DNA from: JARRNE01 sp963824085
Lineage (GTDB): Bacteria; Pseudomonadota; Gammaproteobacteria; Chromatiales; Chromatiaceae
Length of the DNA stretch: 64,000 bases
Reading direction: 5' to 3'
Assembly (NCBI GenBank): GCA_963824085.1
Contig: CAWGNT010000015.1
Location: 434,001 to 498,000, forward strand
The notes under the pieces are model-generated. The model ran no database searches, was not told the DNA's origin, and was given only the letters and a program-made list of their open reading frames with translations. The translations under genes and the position numbers were made by a program. The stretch's first letter is position 1, and every line of letters begins with the position of its first letter. This document shows positions 63,056 to 64,000 of this stretch, one piece after another.

Positions 63056-63379
63056 ATGACACCGACAAGAAAACTCCTTTTCGCCGCCGCGGCATTCGGT
63101 CTCTCCATGGGGTTAGTGGCTACCGCCTATGCGGCGGATGGCGCAGCTCTGTATAAGGAGAAGGTATGCAACACCTGCCATGGGGACGATGGAAATACGC
63201 CCATCCTACCGGTCTATCCCAAGCTCTCCGGCCAAAACGCGCCCTACCTGCTGGAGCAGATGAAAGACATCCGCGACGGCAAGCGAACGAACGGCCTGTC
63301 CGCCGCCATGAAGGCCGTGGTCGGAAGCGTCACCGACGACCAGTTTCAGGCGATTGCCGATTGGCTCGCCACGCTCTAG
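63056..63379 (+). CDS. Small periplasmic cytochrome c (class I)
   Basis: This 107-residue protein has a signal peptide (MTPTRKLLFAAAAFGLSMGL, ending TAYA at 26). A class I cytochrome c domain follows with haem motif CNTCH (Cys38, Cys41, His42), then GDDGN and YPKLSGQNAPYLLEQ. Met85 (GLSAAMKAV) is the likely sixth ligand. The pattern is that of c553/c4-like single-haem carriers. It may accept electrons from the MtoX/MauG system or act in respiration; its place after the mtoX genes favours the first (inference). Confidence 0.92.
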   Translation: MTPTRKLLFAAAAFGLSMGLVATAYAADGAALYKEKVCNTCHGDDGNTPILPVYPKLSGQNAPYLLEQMKDIRDGKRTNGLSAAMKAVVGSVTDDQFQAIADWLATL

Positions 63380-63817
63380 TCGATAAGCGGTCTGACCCGG
63401 CGCCCGGGTCGGCCGCTAGAGCCGGAATAGCAGCCTGTTGGTGCCGCCCGCCGGAGATCGACAGGTTGCTCACTCCGGCGGTCCTCTACGGCGATTGCCA
63501 GAAGATCATGTATACACGGCCCGCATGGCTTTTTCGGTTCTCAGCCTAAGGGGCCGGGTTGCACCCGTCGGGGGTGTCGGCAGCAGGGAGGCTGCCGTCA
63601 AGCCTACATGGATGTATTCACGGCGTCCCTCGGCGGGTGTAACCAGGCCCCGAAAAAACGAAAAACCCAATCGCAAAATGTATACCAGATTGCGCAGGAT
63701 TTTCGTTCGCCTTCAAGGAGCGCTGGCGGAATCATAGCTGAGCTATGTGACTGCCGGCGCGACACCGAAGGCGGGCGAAAGGACCAGCAAGGTGGTACGT
63801 GATTTGACAGAAATCGC
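63380..63817. other. Gap between cytochrome c and the pabC-like gene
   Basis: These 438 bases contain the palindromic element 63550-63651 and otherwise show no gene. A run of A-rich sequence follows the element. Confidence 0.5.
63550..63651. repeat. ATGGATGTATTCACGGCG palindromic element, copy 2
   Basis: This 102-base element has 18-base inverted ends (GGGGCCGGGTTGCACCCG and, inverted, GGGGCCTGGTTACACCCG; 16 of 18 match). Its core CCGTCAAGCCTACATGGATG continues TATTCACGGCGTCCC. It is homologous to 44498-44586, with compensating differences in the arms (CACCCG paired with CGGGTG here, CGGGCG with CGCCCG there), so base pairing has been kept while sequence changed. Confidence 0.85.
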
Positions 63818-64000
63818 CTAAGCCCAGAAACGGCGCTGCAGGAACTCCGTCCCCGCATGCCGTGGCACCGCTGTTCCGTCGAGCTCGGCGACCTCTACGA
63901 TCCCGCGCACCGCATTGCTGACGAATAGCGGCAGACCCGAGAGCGCCGCCCGCGGGAGCCTTCGCTCGGCAGCTGGACCCGCCAGCTCTTCGATCCGTCG
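63818..64000 (-). CDS. pabC: Probable aminodeoxychorismate lyase (PabC), C-terminal end
   Basis: The frame is open from the window edge for 60 codons to a TAG at 63820-63818. It reads RRIEELAGPAAERRLPRAAL, then SGLPLFVSNAVRGIVEVAEL, then GTEFLQRRFWA. The (L/A)F(V/L)(S/T)NA(V/L)xGI pattern near the end is that of class IV PLP enzymes of the PabC type, where it lies about 30 residues before the C-terminus. PabC makes p-aminobenzoate for folate. The catalytic lysine is outside the window, so a related branched-chain aminotransferase-like enzyme cannot be fully excluded. Confidence 0.65.
   Translation of the reverse strand, partial: RRIEELAGPAAERRLPRAALSGLPLFVSNAVRGIVEVAELDGTAVPRHAGTEFLQRRFWA

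Overview
The window is high-GC chromosomal DNA from a gammaproteobacterium. The conserved blocks hrcA-grpE-dnaK-dnaJ, nadK-recN, fur/bamE/rnfH/ratA and rlmE-ftsH-glmM fit that class. A Tat-exported high-potential iron-sulfur protein, a methanethiol oxidase locus and small periplasmic DsrE-like and AhpD-like proteins suggest a sulfur-metabolising, Chromatiales-like organism. That placement is an inference; no rRNA gene is present. Two genes run off the ends: a histidine kinase at base 1 and, on the minus strand at base 64000, what looks like pabC.

Layout. 0-1.3 kb: kinase/FixJ-type regulator pair. 1.8-7.4 kb: three exported hydrolases, namely a LysM-sulfatase, a LysM-HAD phosphatase carrying the same N-terminal module, and a second sulfatase without it. 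7.4-8.0 kb: a vapBC remnant whose toxin is frameshifted and cut by a palindromic repeat. 8.2-16.8 kb: a large AsmA-like protein, a putative zinc peptidase, a CadC-like regulator with TPRs, and two small periplasmic proteins. 17.4-25.3 kb: the heat-shock operon with a complete CIRCE operator and promoter, and divergent nadK-recN. 25.7-33.3 kb: fur, bamE, rnfH, ratA, an NSS transporter, glmM, ftsH and rlmE. 33.6-44.4 kb: a doubly frameshifted membrane gene, ilvA, HiPIP, an NlpC/P60 lipoprotein, a two-gene unknown operon, a CPA1 antiporter, srkA, a YchJ-like protein, two alpha/beta hydrolases and a DUF4342-like protein. 44.7-53 kb: hrpB, a hybrid kinase, a cyclase-FHA protein and glycogen phosphorylase. 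53-57 kb: an accessory stretch around an initiator tRNA with its own promoter and terminator, a frameshifted gene, a two-TM protein and a Uma2-like protein. 57-64 kb: folK, a TetR regulator with palindromic operators, and an mtoX locus with an SCO-MauG fusion, a second SCO and a cytochrome c.

Degradation and mobility. Four families of small palindromic elements lie between genes. The best, at 25301-25528, has 13-bp perfect terminal inverted repeats and a perfect 8-bp target duplication; a second copy lies at 56761-56966. Three genes carry 1- or 2-base shifts, mostly at short runs, so real decay and assembly error must be told apart.

The strongest candidates for something new are the shared LysM module on two unrelated hydrolases beside a LysM-less sulfatase, and the SCO-MauG fusion at the methanethiol oxidase locus.
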